A stretch of 6,043 nt of DNA from Candidatus Segatella mututuai (GTDB taxonomy: Bacteria; Bacteroidota; Bacteroidia; Bacteroidales; Bacteroidaceae): the NCBI GenBank assembly GCA_002439605.1, contig DJOI01000072.1:5851-11893 (forward strand), read 5' to 3'. The notes under the pieces were generated by a model. It was given only the letters and a program-made list of their open reading frames with translations, was not told the origin of the DNA and made no database searches. Within the stretch, counting starts at the first letter, position 1. Every line of letters begins with the position of its first letter. A program made the translations under genes and the position numbers. Shown piece by piece: positions 1 through 5,465 of this stretch.

Positions 1-252
1 GCTCGTTACGCTGAAAAGCGCGCAGCACTGAAAAAGATTATTGCAACTTCTAATGATCCAGCTGAAGCATACGAGGCAGCTCGTAAGCTTCAGGCTATCC
101 CAAAGAATGCAAACCCAATCCGCCTTCACAATCGTTGTAAGATTACAGGTCGTCCAAAAGGATACATTCGTCAGTTCGGACTCTCTCGTATCCAGTTCCG
201 TGAGATGGCTTCTGCAGGTTTGATTCCAGGCGTAAAGAAGGCAAGTTGGTAA
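1..252 (+). CDS. rpsN: 30S ribosomal protein uS14 (S14), 5' end cut off by the window
   Basis: Frame 1 is open from base 1 to a TAA at 250-252, giving the last 83 residues of uS14. The protein sits in the head of the small subunit and contacts 16S rRNA near uS3 and uS10. The family core is plain: NRCKITGRPKGYIRQFGLSR, followed by the C-terminal FREMASAGLIPGVKKASW. From memory, Bacteroidota uS14 is about 99 residues, so roughly 16 N-terminal residues lie upstream. Only one cysteine remains, so the paired CxxC zinc ribbon is absent and this is the zinc-free (C-minus) form, as in E. coli. It is the first visible gene of the spc block; rplE would be expected upstream. A 75-nt gap separates it from rpsH. 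Identity is secure; only the start is unknown. Confidence 0.97.
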   Translation, partial: ARYAEKRAALKKIIATSNDPAEAYEAARKLQAIPKNANPIRLHNRCKITGRPKGYIRQFGLSRIQFREMASAGLIPGVKKASW

Positions 253-287
253 TCGATTATCAGACCAAAGGAATTTATTGTTTTAAT

Positions 288-311
288 ATTGTCGGGGTAG
301 TCCCGATTAAT
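288..311 (+). promoter_or_regulatory. Small GC-rich hairpin in the rpsN-rpsH gap, possible attenuator or leader element
   Basis: In this AT-rich gap, TCGGG (292-296) pairs perfectly with CCCGA (302-306) around the 5-nt loop GTAGT. A G-T pair (291/307) and, past one bulged T, up to three A-T pairs can extend the stem. It is followed by AT-rich sequence with a T run (316-320) and then the rpsH ATG at 328. The GC stem is short and the T run starts about 9 nt after it, so a full terminator is unlikely. Partial attenuation, RNA processing or a protein-binding role are all possible. Function is inferred only from the structure and its position. Confidence 0.4.
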
Positions 312-327
312 TAAATTTTTATATTTT

Positions 328-723
328 ATGACAGATCCAATAGCAGATTATCTGACAAGACTCAGAAACGCAATCATGGCTCATCACCGTGTTGTTGAAG
401 TTCCTGCGTCTAATTTGAAGAAGGAAATCACTAAGATCCTTTTCGAGAAAGGCTACATTCTCAACTACAAGTTCATCGAGGATGGCCCGCAGGGTACTAT
501 CAAAGTTGCTTTGAAGTACAACCCTACAACTAAGCAAAACGCTATCAAGTCTTTGAAGCGTGTGTCTACGCCAGGTCTTCGTAAGTACACTGGTTACAAG
601 GACATGCCGAGAGTTATTAACGGATTAGGTATTGCAATCTTATCTACATCCAAAGGTGTAATGACAGACAAAGAGGCTACCGACCTTAAGATTGGTGGTG
701 AGGTTCTTTGCTATATTTATTAA
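328..723 (+). CDS. rpsH: 30S ribosomal protein uS8 (S8)
   Basis: This gene encodes 131 residues, the usual uS8 length. uS8 is a primary 16S rRNA-binding protein that organises the central domain (helix 21) of the small subunit. The N-terminus MTDPIADYLTRLRNA and the C-terminal signature GLGIAILSTSKGVMTD (residues 99-114) are diagnostic. In E. coli, S8 is also the translational repressor of the spc operon, acting at the rplE region. That site would lie upstream of this window, so its presence here cannot be judged. The ATG at 328 is preceded by an A/T-only stretch with no Shine-Dalgarno sequence, which is common in Bacteroidota. The hairpin at 288-311 lies just upstream. The next gene, rplF, starts 15 nt after the stop. 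Confidence 0.98.
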   Translation: MTDPIADYLTRLRNAIMAHHRVVEVPASNLKKEITKILFEKGYILNYKFIEDGPQGTIKVALKYNPTTKQNAIKSLKRVSTPGLRKYTGYKDMPRVINGLGIAILSTSKGVMTDKEATDLKIGGEVLCYIY

Positions 724-726
724 TTT

Positions 727-732
727 GGAGGA
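727..732 (+). promoter_or_regulatory. Shine-Dalgarno sequence for rplF
   Basis: GGAGGA lies 6 nt before the ATG at 739. It fixes the rplF start at that ATG rather than the in-frame TTG at 733, which directly abuts the GGAGGA and would leave no spacing. It stands out because most genes in this window have no recognisable Shine-Dalgarno site. Confidence 0.75.
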
Positions 733-738
733 TTGAAT

Positions 739-1311
739 ATGTCAAGAATAGGTAAATTGCCAATTAGTATTCCTGCTGGTGTTACTGTAAGCTTCGACGC
801 TAATAACAACGTTGTTACAGTAAAGGGTCCTAAGGGTGAGCTTTCGCAGAAGATAGATCCTTCTATCAAGTTCAACAACCAGGACGGTCATATAGTTTTC
901 GAAATAGATGAGAACAGCCCTGTTAATCCTAAGCAGAAGCAAGCATTCCACGGTTTGTATCGCTCTTTGGTTCACAACATGGTTGTAGGCGTAAGCGAGG
1001 GTTACACTAAGACCATGGAGTTGGTTGGTGTTGGTTATCGTGTTTCTAACCAGGGTAACTTGATTGAGTTCGCTCTTGGTTATACTCACCCAATTTTCAT
1101 CCAACTTCCTAAGGAGGTTAAGGTTGAGACTAAGTCTGAAAGAAATCAGAACCCTATCATAACATTGGAGTCATGCGACAAGCAATTGTTGGGACTCATT
1201 TGTGCAAAAATTCGTTCTTTCCGTAAGCCTGAGCCTTACAAGGGTAAGGGTATCCTGTTCAAGGGTGAAGTTATTCGCAGAAAGTCTGGTAAGAGCGCTG
1301 CTGCTAAGTAA
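739..1311 (+). CDS. rplF: 50S ribosomal protein uL6 (L6)
   Basis: This gene encodes 190 residues from the ATG at 739. uL6 binds 23S rRNA near the factor-binding region, at the base of the bL12 stalk and close to the sarcin-ricin loop. The start MSRIGKLPISIPAGV is typical. Two L6 alpha-beta repeats follow (about residues 11-82 and 90-164), with VKGPKGEL at 28-35 and the C-terminal signature PEPYKGKGI at 164-172. The tail is basic (RRKSGKSAAAK). A TTG at 733 would add two residues, but it abuts the GGAGGA site and the MSRIGK start is the family norm, so ATG is preferred. The length is slightly above the roughly 177 residues of E. coli L6, through small insertions such as around residues 130-140. 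rplR follows after 18 nt. Confidence 0.98.
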   Translation: MSRIGKLPISIPAGVTVSFDANNNVVTVKGPKGELSQKIDPSIKFNNQDGHIVFEIDENSPVNPKQKQAFHGLYRSLVHNMVVGVSEGYTKTMELVGVGYRVSNQGNLIEFALGYTHPIFIQLPKEVKVETKSERNQNPIITLESCDKQLLGLICAKIRSFRKPEPYKGKGILFKGEVIRRKSGKSAAAK

Positions 1312-1329
1312 TTTTAATTATTTACGATT

Positions 1330-1674
1330 ATGACAACAAAGAAAGTAGAAAGACGAATTAAGATAAAGTTCCGTATTCGCAAGAATGTAAATGGAACAGC
1401 TGAGCGTCCACGTCTTAGTGTTTTCCGCTCTAACAAGCAGATTTATGCTCAGGTTATTAATGATTTGACAGGTACTACACTTGCATCAGCTTCTTCGCTT
1501 GGCATGGAAAAGATGCCAAAGCAGGAGCAGGCACAGAAAGTTGGTGAGCTCGTAGCTGAGAAGGCTAAGGCTGCTGGTGTTGAGTCAGTAGTTTTCGATC
1601 GTAATGGTTATCTCTACCACGGTCGCGTTAAGGAATTGGCTGATGGTGCTCGTAAGGGTGGTCTTAAATTTTAA
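1330..1674 (+). CDS. rplR: 50S ribosomal protein uL18 (L18)
   Basis: This gene encodes 114 residues, the normal bacterial uL18 length. uL18 binds 5S rRNA with uL5 and helps seat it in the central protuberance of the large subunit. The N-terminus is very basic (KKVERRIKIKFRIRKNVNGT), followed by the family core ERPRLSVFRSNKQIYAQVI (about residues 25-43) and the C-terminal FDRNGYLYHGRVKELADGAR. There is no Shine-Dalgarno sequence; the hexamer ACGATT (1324-1329) directly abuts the ATG, exactly as at rpsE and rplO. The rpsE ATG lies 6 nt past the stop, so the two genes are probably translationally coupled. Confidence 0.98.
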   Translation: MTTKKVERRIKIKFRIRKNVNGTAERPRLSVFRSNKQIYAQVINDLTGTTLASASSLGMEKMPKQEQAQKVGELVAEKAKAAGVESVVFDRNGYLYHGRVKELADGARKGGLKF

Positions 1675-1680
1675 ACGATT

Positions 1681-2193
1681 ATGGCAATGAATAAAGTAAA
1701 AGTAAATAGTGATGCAGAACTGAAAGATCGCTTGGTTGCTATCAACCGTGTAACTAAGGTTACCAAGGGTGGTCGTACTTTCACATTCGCTGCTATCGTC
1801 GTTGTTGGTGACGGTAATGGCGTTATCGGTTATGGTCTTGGTAAGGCTGGTGAAGTTACCGCTGCCATCGCCAAGGGTACTGAAGCTGCCAAGAAAAACT
1901 TGGTTAAGGTTCCTGTATTGAAAGGTACTGTCCCTCACGAGATGGAAGTAGCTTTCGGTGGTGCGAAGGTTCTCCTTAAGCCTGCTGCTGCTGGTACTGG
2001 TTTGAAGGCAGGTGGTGCTATGCGTGCTGTTCTTGAGAGCGCAGGTGTCAAGGATGTTATCGCTAAGTCTAAGGGCTCTTCTAACGCACACAATCTTGTG
2101 AAGGCTACAATTGCGGCTCTTGCTCAGATGCGTGATGCTTACACTGTGGCAGGTGAGCGTGGTGTTAGTATGGATAAAGTATTTAATGGTTAA
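1681..2193 (+). CDS. rpsE: 30S ribosomal protein uS5 (S5)
   Basis: This gene encodes 170 residues, close to the usual 166-170. uS5 lies at the back of the 30S body near the mRNA entry path and affects decoding accuracy. The N-terminal double-stranded-RNA-binding-like domain spans about residues 14-77, with NRVTKVTKGGR (22-32) and VVGDGNGVIGYGLGKAGEV (41-59). The C-terminal domain includes GTGLKAGGAMRAVLE (105-119) and KGSSNAHNLVKAT (131-143). The loop at 22-31 corresponds to the E. coli region where spectinomycin-resistance changes occur; no deletion is evident here. The gap from rplR is only the hexamer ACGATT (1675-1680), with no Shine-Dalgarno site. A second in-frame ATG two codons later is possible, but the first fits the junction better. 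Ile codons are all ATC or ATT, consistent with high expression. Confidence 0.98.
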   Translation: MAMNKVKVNSDAELKDRLVAINRVTKVTKGGRTFTFAAIVVVGDGNGVIGYGLGKAGEVTAAIAKGTEAAKKNLVKVPVLKGTVPHEMEVAFGGAKVLLKPAAAGTGLKAGGAMRAVLESAGVKDVIAKSKGSSNAHNLVKATIAALAQMRDAYTVAGERGVSMDKVFNG

Positions 2194-2209
2194 TTAGGAA
2201 AAATCAGAT

Positions 2210-2386
2210 ATGGCAACAATTAAAATCAAGCAGATTAAGAGTAAAATCGGTGCTCCAGTTGACCAGAAGCGTACTCTCGCTTGCCTTGGTCTTCACAAGA
2301 TTTCTCAGGTTGTTGAGGTTGAAGATACTCCTAGCAACCGTGGTATGATCCGTAAGGTTCATCACCTCGTAAGTGTAGTTGATTAA
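2210..2386 (+). CDS. rpmD: 50S ribosomal protein uL30 (L30)
   Basis: This short gene encodes 58 residues: MATIKIKQIKSKIGAPVDQK, then RTLACLGLHK, a connecting segment, NRGMIRKVHHLVSVVD and TAA at 2384-2386. Length and sequence match bacterial uL30, a small large-subunit protein on the solvent side that contacts 23S rRNA. The KSKIG motif, the R-T-L-x-x-L-G-L-x-K segment (residues 21-30) and the R-G-M-I-x-K-V-x-H-L-V end are family hallmarks. The place between rpsE and rplO is the conserved one. Upstream there is only a weak purine stretch (AGGA at 2196-2199, 10 nt from the ATG). The gap from rpsE is 16 nt and to rplO 27 nt. Confidence 0.97.
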   Translation: MATIKIKQIKSKIGAPVDQKRTLACLGLHKISQVVEVEDTPSNRGMIRKVHHLVSVVD

Positions 2387-2413
2387 TTAATCTTTTAAAG
2401 GATAAGAACGATT

Positions 2414-2860
2414 ATGAAATTAAATAATTTGAAACCTGCTGCAGGTTCTACCCACTCGCGTCGTCGTATTGGTCGTGGTCCAGGTTCTGGACTCGGTGGT
2501 ACTTCTACTCGTGGTCACAAGGGTGCCAAAGCTCGTTCTGGTTATAAGAGAAAGATTGGTTTCGAAGGTGGTCAGATGCCATTGCAGCGTCGTGTTCCAA
2601 AGGCTGGTTTTAAGAACATCAACCATAGGGAGTATTTTGCTGTTAACCTTTCTACTCTTCAGGCTCTTGCTGAAGCAAAGAACCTTACCAAGATTGGTAT
2701 CGCAGAGTTGAAGGCTGCAGGTCTCACCAATGGCAAGGAGCTCGTTAAGGTGCTCGGAAATGGTGAATTGAAAGCTAAATTGGAAGTTGAAGCTAACGCA
2801 TTCTCTAAGACTGCTGAAGAGGCAATCAAGGCAGTAGGTGGTAATGCAACTATAATCTAA
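2414..2860 (+). CDS. rplO: 50S ribosomal protein uL15 (L15)
   Basis: This gene encodes 148 residues, the usual uL15 size. uL15 is a late-assembling large-subunit protein whose long basic N-terminal extension threads through 23S rRNA. That extension is visible as the Gly/Arg-rich segment at residues 15-45, including GRGPGSGLGGTSTRGHKG (20-37), followed by GFEGGQMPLQRRVPKAGF (49-66). The globular C-terminal domain (about 75-148) ends in FSKTAEEAIKAVGGNATII, with the family's conserved F-S and A-x-x-A-I-x-x-x-G-G pattern. The ATG is again directly preceded by ACGATT (2408-2413). A weak AAGGA at 2398-2402 lies 11 nt away, on the long side for a Shine-Dalgarno site. secY starts 4 nt after the stop, which suggests coupled translation. 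Confidence 0.98.
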   Translation: MKLNNLKPAAGSTHSRRRIGRGPGSGLGGTSTRGHKGAKARSGYKRKIGFEGGQMPLQRRVPKAGFKNINHREYFAVNLSTLQALAEAKNLTKIGIAELKAAGLTNGKELVKVLGNGELKAKLEVEANAFSKTAEEAIKAVGGNATII

Positions 2861-2864
2861 GTAG

Positions 2865-4202
2865 ATGAAAAAGTTTATTGAGACACTAAAGAACTGTTGG
2901 AAGATTGAGGATCTTCGTCAGAGGCTCCTCATTACTCTTCTGTTTACGGCTATTTACCGTTTTGGCTCGTTTGTTGTGCTTCCTGGTATCAACCCGAGCA
3001 TGTTGGACAAACTTCAGTCGCAGACCTCAGGCGGACTTATGTCGCTTTTGGACATGTTCTCTGGTGGTGCATTTTCCAATGCGTCTATTTTCGCATTAGG
3101 CATAATGCCATATATCTCAGCATCTATTGTTATGCAGCTTCTTGCTGTCGCTGTACCTTATTTCCAGAAGATGCAGCGTGAAGGTGAGAGTGGCCGTAAG
3201 AAAATACAGTGGTATACGAGAGCCTTGACTGTGGCCATCTTGGTCTTTCAGGCTCCAAGTTATTTGCTGAACCTAAAAATGCAAGCTGCTAATGCGCTTG
3301 CAACGGGTATCAGCTGGACTGTATTTATGATACCTGCCACTATCATCTTGGCAGCAGGAAGTATGTTTATCCTTTGGTTAGGTGAGCGTATTACTGATAA
3401 AGGTGTTGGTAATGGAATCTCATTGATTATTATGATTGGTATTATTGCAAGATTGCCACAGGCTTTTGTACAGGAGATTTCTTCACGTCTGACAGCAATT
3501 TCTGGTGGTGGTATCATCATGTTCATCGTCGAGATTTTGATACTTTATGCTGTTGTTTGTGCTTCTATCCTATTGGTGCAGGGCACTCGCAAGGTACCTG
3601 TTCAGTATGCCAAGCGTTTGGTGGGCAATAAGCAATATGGAGGTGCACGCCAGTATATCCCATTGAAGTTGTTTGCTGCCAACGTAATGCCTATCATCTT
3701 TGCCCAGGCTTTGATGTTCATTCCTTTGGCTGTTGTTCGCTACCAGTCTGAAAATGCCAGTAGTGTTGTACAGCAGTTGATGGATAATCGTAGTTTGTTG
3801 TATAATGTTATTTATGTAATTTTGGTTATTGCCTTTACATATTTCTATACGGCAATCACATTGAATCCGACTCAGATGGCAGAGGATATGAAACGTAATA
3901 ATGGTTTCATTCCAGGTGTTAAGCCTGGTAAGGATACTGCTGAGTACATTGATACCGTCATGTCTCGTATTACTTTTCCAGGTTCTTTGTTTATAGCGTT
4001 CATTGCTATTATGCCTGCACTTGCAGGACTTCTCGATGTGCAGCAAGCCTTCTCTCAATTCTTCGGAGGTACATCTCTTCTGATTTTGGTAGGTGTTGTC
4101 ATTGATACACTTCAGCAGATTGAGAGTCATTTGCTTATGCGTCACTATGACGGTTTGCTCAACTCGGGACATACTCGTCAAGGCGGTATTGCGGCATATT
4201 AA
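2865..4202 (+). CDS. secY: Protein translocase channel subunit SecY
   Basis: This gene encodes 445 residues, typical for bacterial SecY, the channel subunit of the SecYEG translocon in the inner membrane. Ten membrane segments can be read at about residues 21-39, 72-95, 117-134, 150-171, 182-200, 216-237, 270-290, 311-331, 371-389 and 402-420. The plug region is around 58-70, before GIMPYISASIVMQLL (79-93). The cytosolic loop after segment 6 holds RKVPVQYAKR (242-251). The loop after segment 8 holds NGFIPGVKPGKDTAEYID (346-363); both face SecA or the ribosome. The position equivalent to E. coli Arg357 appears to be Lys (residue 353, in GVKPG). There is no Shine-Dalgarno sequence, and the start lies 4 nt after rplO. 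Several ATA codons appear, unlike rpsE. map, not adk, follows after 15 nt. Confidence 0.98.
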   Translation: MKKFIETLKNCWKIEDLRQRLLITLLFTAIYRFGSFVVLPGINPSMLDKLQSQTSGGLMSLLDMFSGGAFSNASIFALGIMPYISASIVMQLLAVAVPYFQKMQREGESGRKKIQWYTRALTVAILVFQAPSYLLNLKMQAANALATGISWTVFMIPATIILAAGSMFILWLGERITDKGVGNGISLIIMIGIIARLPQAFVQEISSRLTAISGGGIIMFIVEILILYAVVCASILLVQGTRKVPVQYAKRLVGNKQYGGARQYIPLKLFAANVMPIIFAQALMFIPLAVVRYQSENASSVVQQLMDNRSLLYNVIYVILVIAFTYFYTAITLNPTQMAEDMKRNNGFIPGVKPGKDTAEYIDTVMSRITFPGSLFIAFIAIMPALAGLLDVQQAFSQFFGGTSLLILVGVVIDTLQQIESHLLMRHYDGLLNSGHTRQGGIAAY

Positions 4203-4217
4203 TCTTTATCTTTTAGA

Positions 4218-5018
4218 ATGCAGATATTTCTAAAGACAGAAGATGAAATTAACCTGATGCGTAAGGCCAACCAACTTGTTGGCATGACCTTAGCCGAATT
4301 AGGTAAACATATAAAACCAGGTGTGACGACTCTCCAGTTGGATAGGATTGCTGCGGAATTTATCCGAGATCATGGTGCGATTCCTGCGTTTAAGAAATTC
4401 CCGAATCCATTTGGAGAGCCTTTTCCCGCTAATATATGTACATCTATTAATGATGTAGTTGTGCATGGAATCCCAAGCGAGGATGACATACTTCATGAGG
4501 GAGATATTATCTCGATAGATTGTGGTATTTTGCTTGATGGATTCAATGGTGACAGTTGTTATACTTTTTGCGTTGGTGAAATCGATGCAGAAGTGGAGCG
4601 ACTTGTATCAATTACCAAGCAAGCTTTATATTTAGGTATAGGGCAAGCGATAGCAGGAAATCATGTCGGTGACATTGGCTTTTCCGTACAAAACTATAGT
4701 GAGTCTCATGGTTATAGCGTTGTACGTGAGTTAGTGGGACATGGAATAGGTAAAGCCATGCATGAAGATCCTCCAGTTCCGAATTATGGCAGACGAGGAA
4801 ATGGAGTGATGCTTAAGGAGGGCATGTGCATCGCTATTGAGCCGATGGTTGCGATGGGAAATAGAAAGATAAGGCTTCTTCCAGATAAGTGGGGAATTGC
4901 TACTGCCGACCATCAACCAGCTGCTCATTTCGAGCATACGATAGTTGTTCGAGAAGGTAAGGCTGAAATTTTATCTTCATTTCAAGAAATAGAACATTTA
5001 GAAGGGCAAAACATTTAA
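4218..5018 (+). CDS. map: Type I methionine aminopeptidase
   Basis: This gene encodes 266 residues, a compact type I enzyme without an N-terminal zinc-finger extension. It removes the initiator methionine from new proteins when the second residue is small. The pita-bread fold ligands are complete: Asp101 (SIDCG) and Asp112 (NGDS), 11 residues apart as in E. coli, then His175 (GHGIG), Glu208 (AIEPM) and Glu239 (HFEHT). The substrate-side histidines are His83 (VVHGIP) and His182 (MHEDP). The enzyme should be active with two divalent metal ions. The TADHQPAAHFEH segment (229-240) is slightly unusual where many relatives have KDR or similar, but no ligand is touched. The start lacks a Shine-Dalgarno site. 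Codon use is relaxed: about 11 of 28 Ile codons are ATA, and AGA, AGG, CGA and GGA occur, unlike the ribosomal genes upstream. Confidence 0.98.
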   Translation: MQIFLKTEDEINLMRKANQLVGMTLAELGKHIKPGVTTLQLDRIAAEFIRDHGAIPAFKKFPNPFGEPFPANICTSINDVVVHGIPSEDDILHEGDIISIDCGILLDGFNGDSCYTFCVGEIDAEVERLVSITKQALYLGIGQAIAGNHVGDIGFSVQNYSESHGYSVVRELVGHGIGKAMHEDPPVPNYGRRGNGVMLKEGMCIAIEPMVAMGNRKIRLLPDKWGIATADHQPAAHFEHTIVVREGKAEILSSFQEIEHLEGQNI

Positions 5019-5020
5019 TT

Positions 5021-5239
5021 ATGGCAAAACAGGCTGCTATAGAGCAAGACGGAACCATAGTAGAGGCATTATCTAATGCTATGTTCCGCGTTGAATTGGA
5101 GAATGGTGTAGACATTACAGCACATATCTCTGGTAAAATGAGAATGCATTATATAAAGATTTTACCTGGCGATAAGGTAAAGGTGGAAATGAGTCCATAC
5201 GACCTGACAAAGGGTAGAATAGTATTTAGATACAAATAA
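5021..5239 (+). CDS. infA: Translation initiation factor IF-1
   Basis: This gene encodes 72 residues, the standard IF-1 length. IF-1 is a single OB-fold (S1-type) protein that occupies the ribosomal A site during initiation and assists IF-2 and IF-3. Family markers are GTIVEALSNAMFRVELENG (residues 11-29), AHISGKMR (34-41), ILPGDKVKVEMSPYDLTKGR (47-66) and the end RIVFRYK. The ATG is 2 nt after the map stop, so it is probably coupled to map translation. No Shine-Dalgarno site is placed properly (an AAGGG lies 14 nt upstream). Codon use is less biased than in the ribosomal genes, with three ATA and several AGA codons. Substitutions such as RMHYIK (41-46), where RKNFIR is common elsewhere, are ordinary family variation. 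Confidence 0.98.
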   Translation: MAKQAAIEQDGTIVEALSNAMFRVELENGVDITAHISGKMRMHYIKILPGDKVKVEMSPYDLTKGRIVFRYK

Positions 5240-5251
5240 TAATCACAAGGT

Positions 5252-5368
5252 ATGAAGACAAGAGCATCTTTGAAAAAGCGTTCAGCTGACTGTAAGATTG
5301 TACGTCGCAAAGGTCGTCTGTTCGTAATTAACAAGAAAAACCCTAAGATGAAATTACGTCAGGGCTAA
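5252..5368 (+). CDS. rpmJ: 50S ribosomal protein bL36 (L36), zinc-free form
   Basis: This small gene encodes 38 residues, from MKTRASLKKRSADCKIVRRK through GRLFVINKKNPKMKLRQG to a TAA at 5366-5368. Length and the M-K-x-R-A-S-x-K-K start, C-K-I-V-R-R-x-G middle and K-x-R-Q-G end identify bL36, a small protein that sits in 23S rRNA near the factor-binding side. In the zinc-binding form the ligands are Cys11, Cys14, Cys27 and His33. Here those positions are Ser11, Cys14, Asn27 and Met33, so zinc binding is lost and this is the C-minus type. It follows infA by 12 nt, the conserved place. No second rpmJ is visible in the window. No terminator is seen after it. Confidence 0.97.
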   Translation: MKTRASLKKRSADCKIVRRKGRLFVINKKNPKMKLRQG

Positions 5369-5392
5369 TGTTAAAGTATTGTAAAAGCATGA

Positions 5393-5419
5393 TTGTTTCA
5401 AAAAAATGTCGTACTTTTG
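5393..5419 (+). promoter_or_regulatory. Bacteroidota-type promoter for rpsM and downstream genes
   Basis: TACTTTTG at 5412-5419 matches the Bacteroidota -7 consensus TAnnTTTG exactly. TTG at 5393-5395 can serve as the -33 element, with 16 nt between them, slightly short of the usual spacing. Transcription would be expected to start about 5-8 nt past the box (near 5424-5427), leaving a leader of about 40 nt before the rpsM ATG at 5466. This gap of 97 nt is the longest in the window and no terminator precedes it. The likely role is to boost or restart expression of the rpsM-rpsK-rpsD-rpoA-rplQ unit. Assignment rests on motif match and position only. Confidence 0.65.
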
Positions 5420-5465
5420 CACCACTTTTAACGAAAGGTATTAATTTAAATTATTTAATTAACAA

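Noticed and set aside
733..738. TTG start two codons upstream for rplF
   Set aside because: The TTG directly abuts GGAGGA and leaves no spacing, while the ATG at 739 has a 6-nt spacing and gives the usual MSRIGK start.
1585..2091. A 168-codon open frame on the minus strand across rplR and rpsE
   Set aside because: It overlaps two certain ribosomal genes, shows a low-complexity Ser/Thr-rich sequence typical of antisense frames, and has no family likeness.
3570..4181. A 203-codon open frame on the minus strand inside secY
   Set aside because: It lies wholly antisense to a clear SecY, has no recognisable motif, and its protein is rich in unusual residues. Open antisense frames arise when the sense gene avoids TTA, CTA and TCA codons.
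5369..5411. Transcription terminator after rpmJ
   Set aside because: An A run (5400-5406) and loose repeats are present, but no stable GC-rich stem with a following T run was found on the + strand.
5370..5432. Imperfect inverted repeat GTTAAAGT / ACTTTTAAC around the rpsM promoter
   Set aside because: The arms are short, AT-rich, differ by one base and lie 46 nt apart, which is expected by chance in this sequence.
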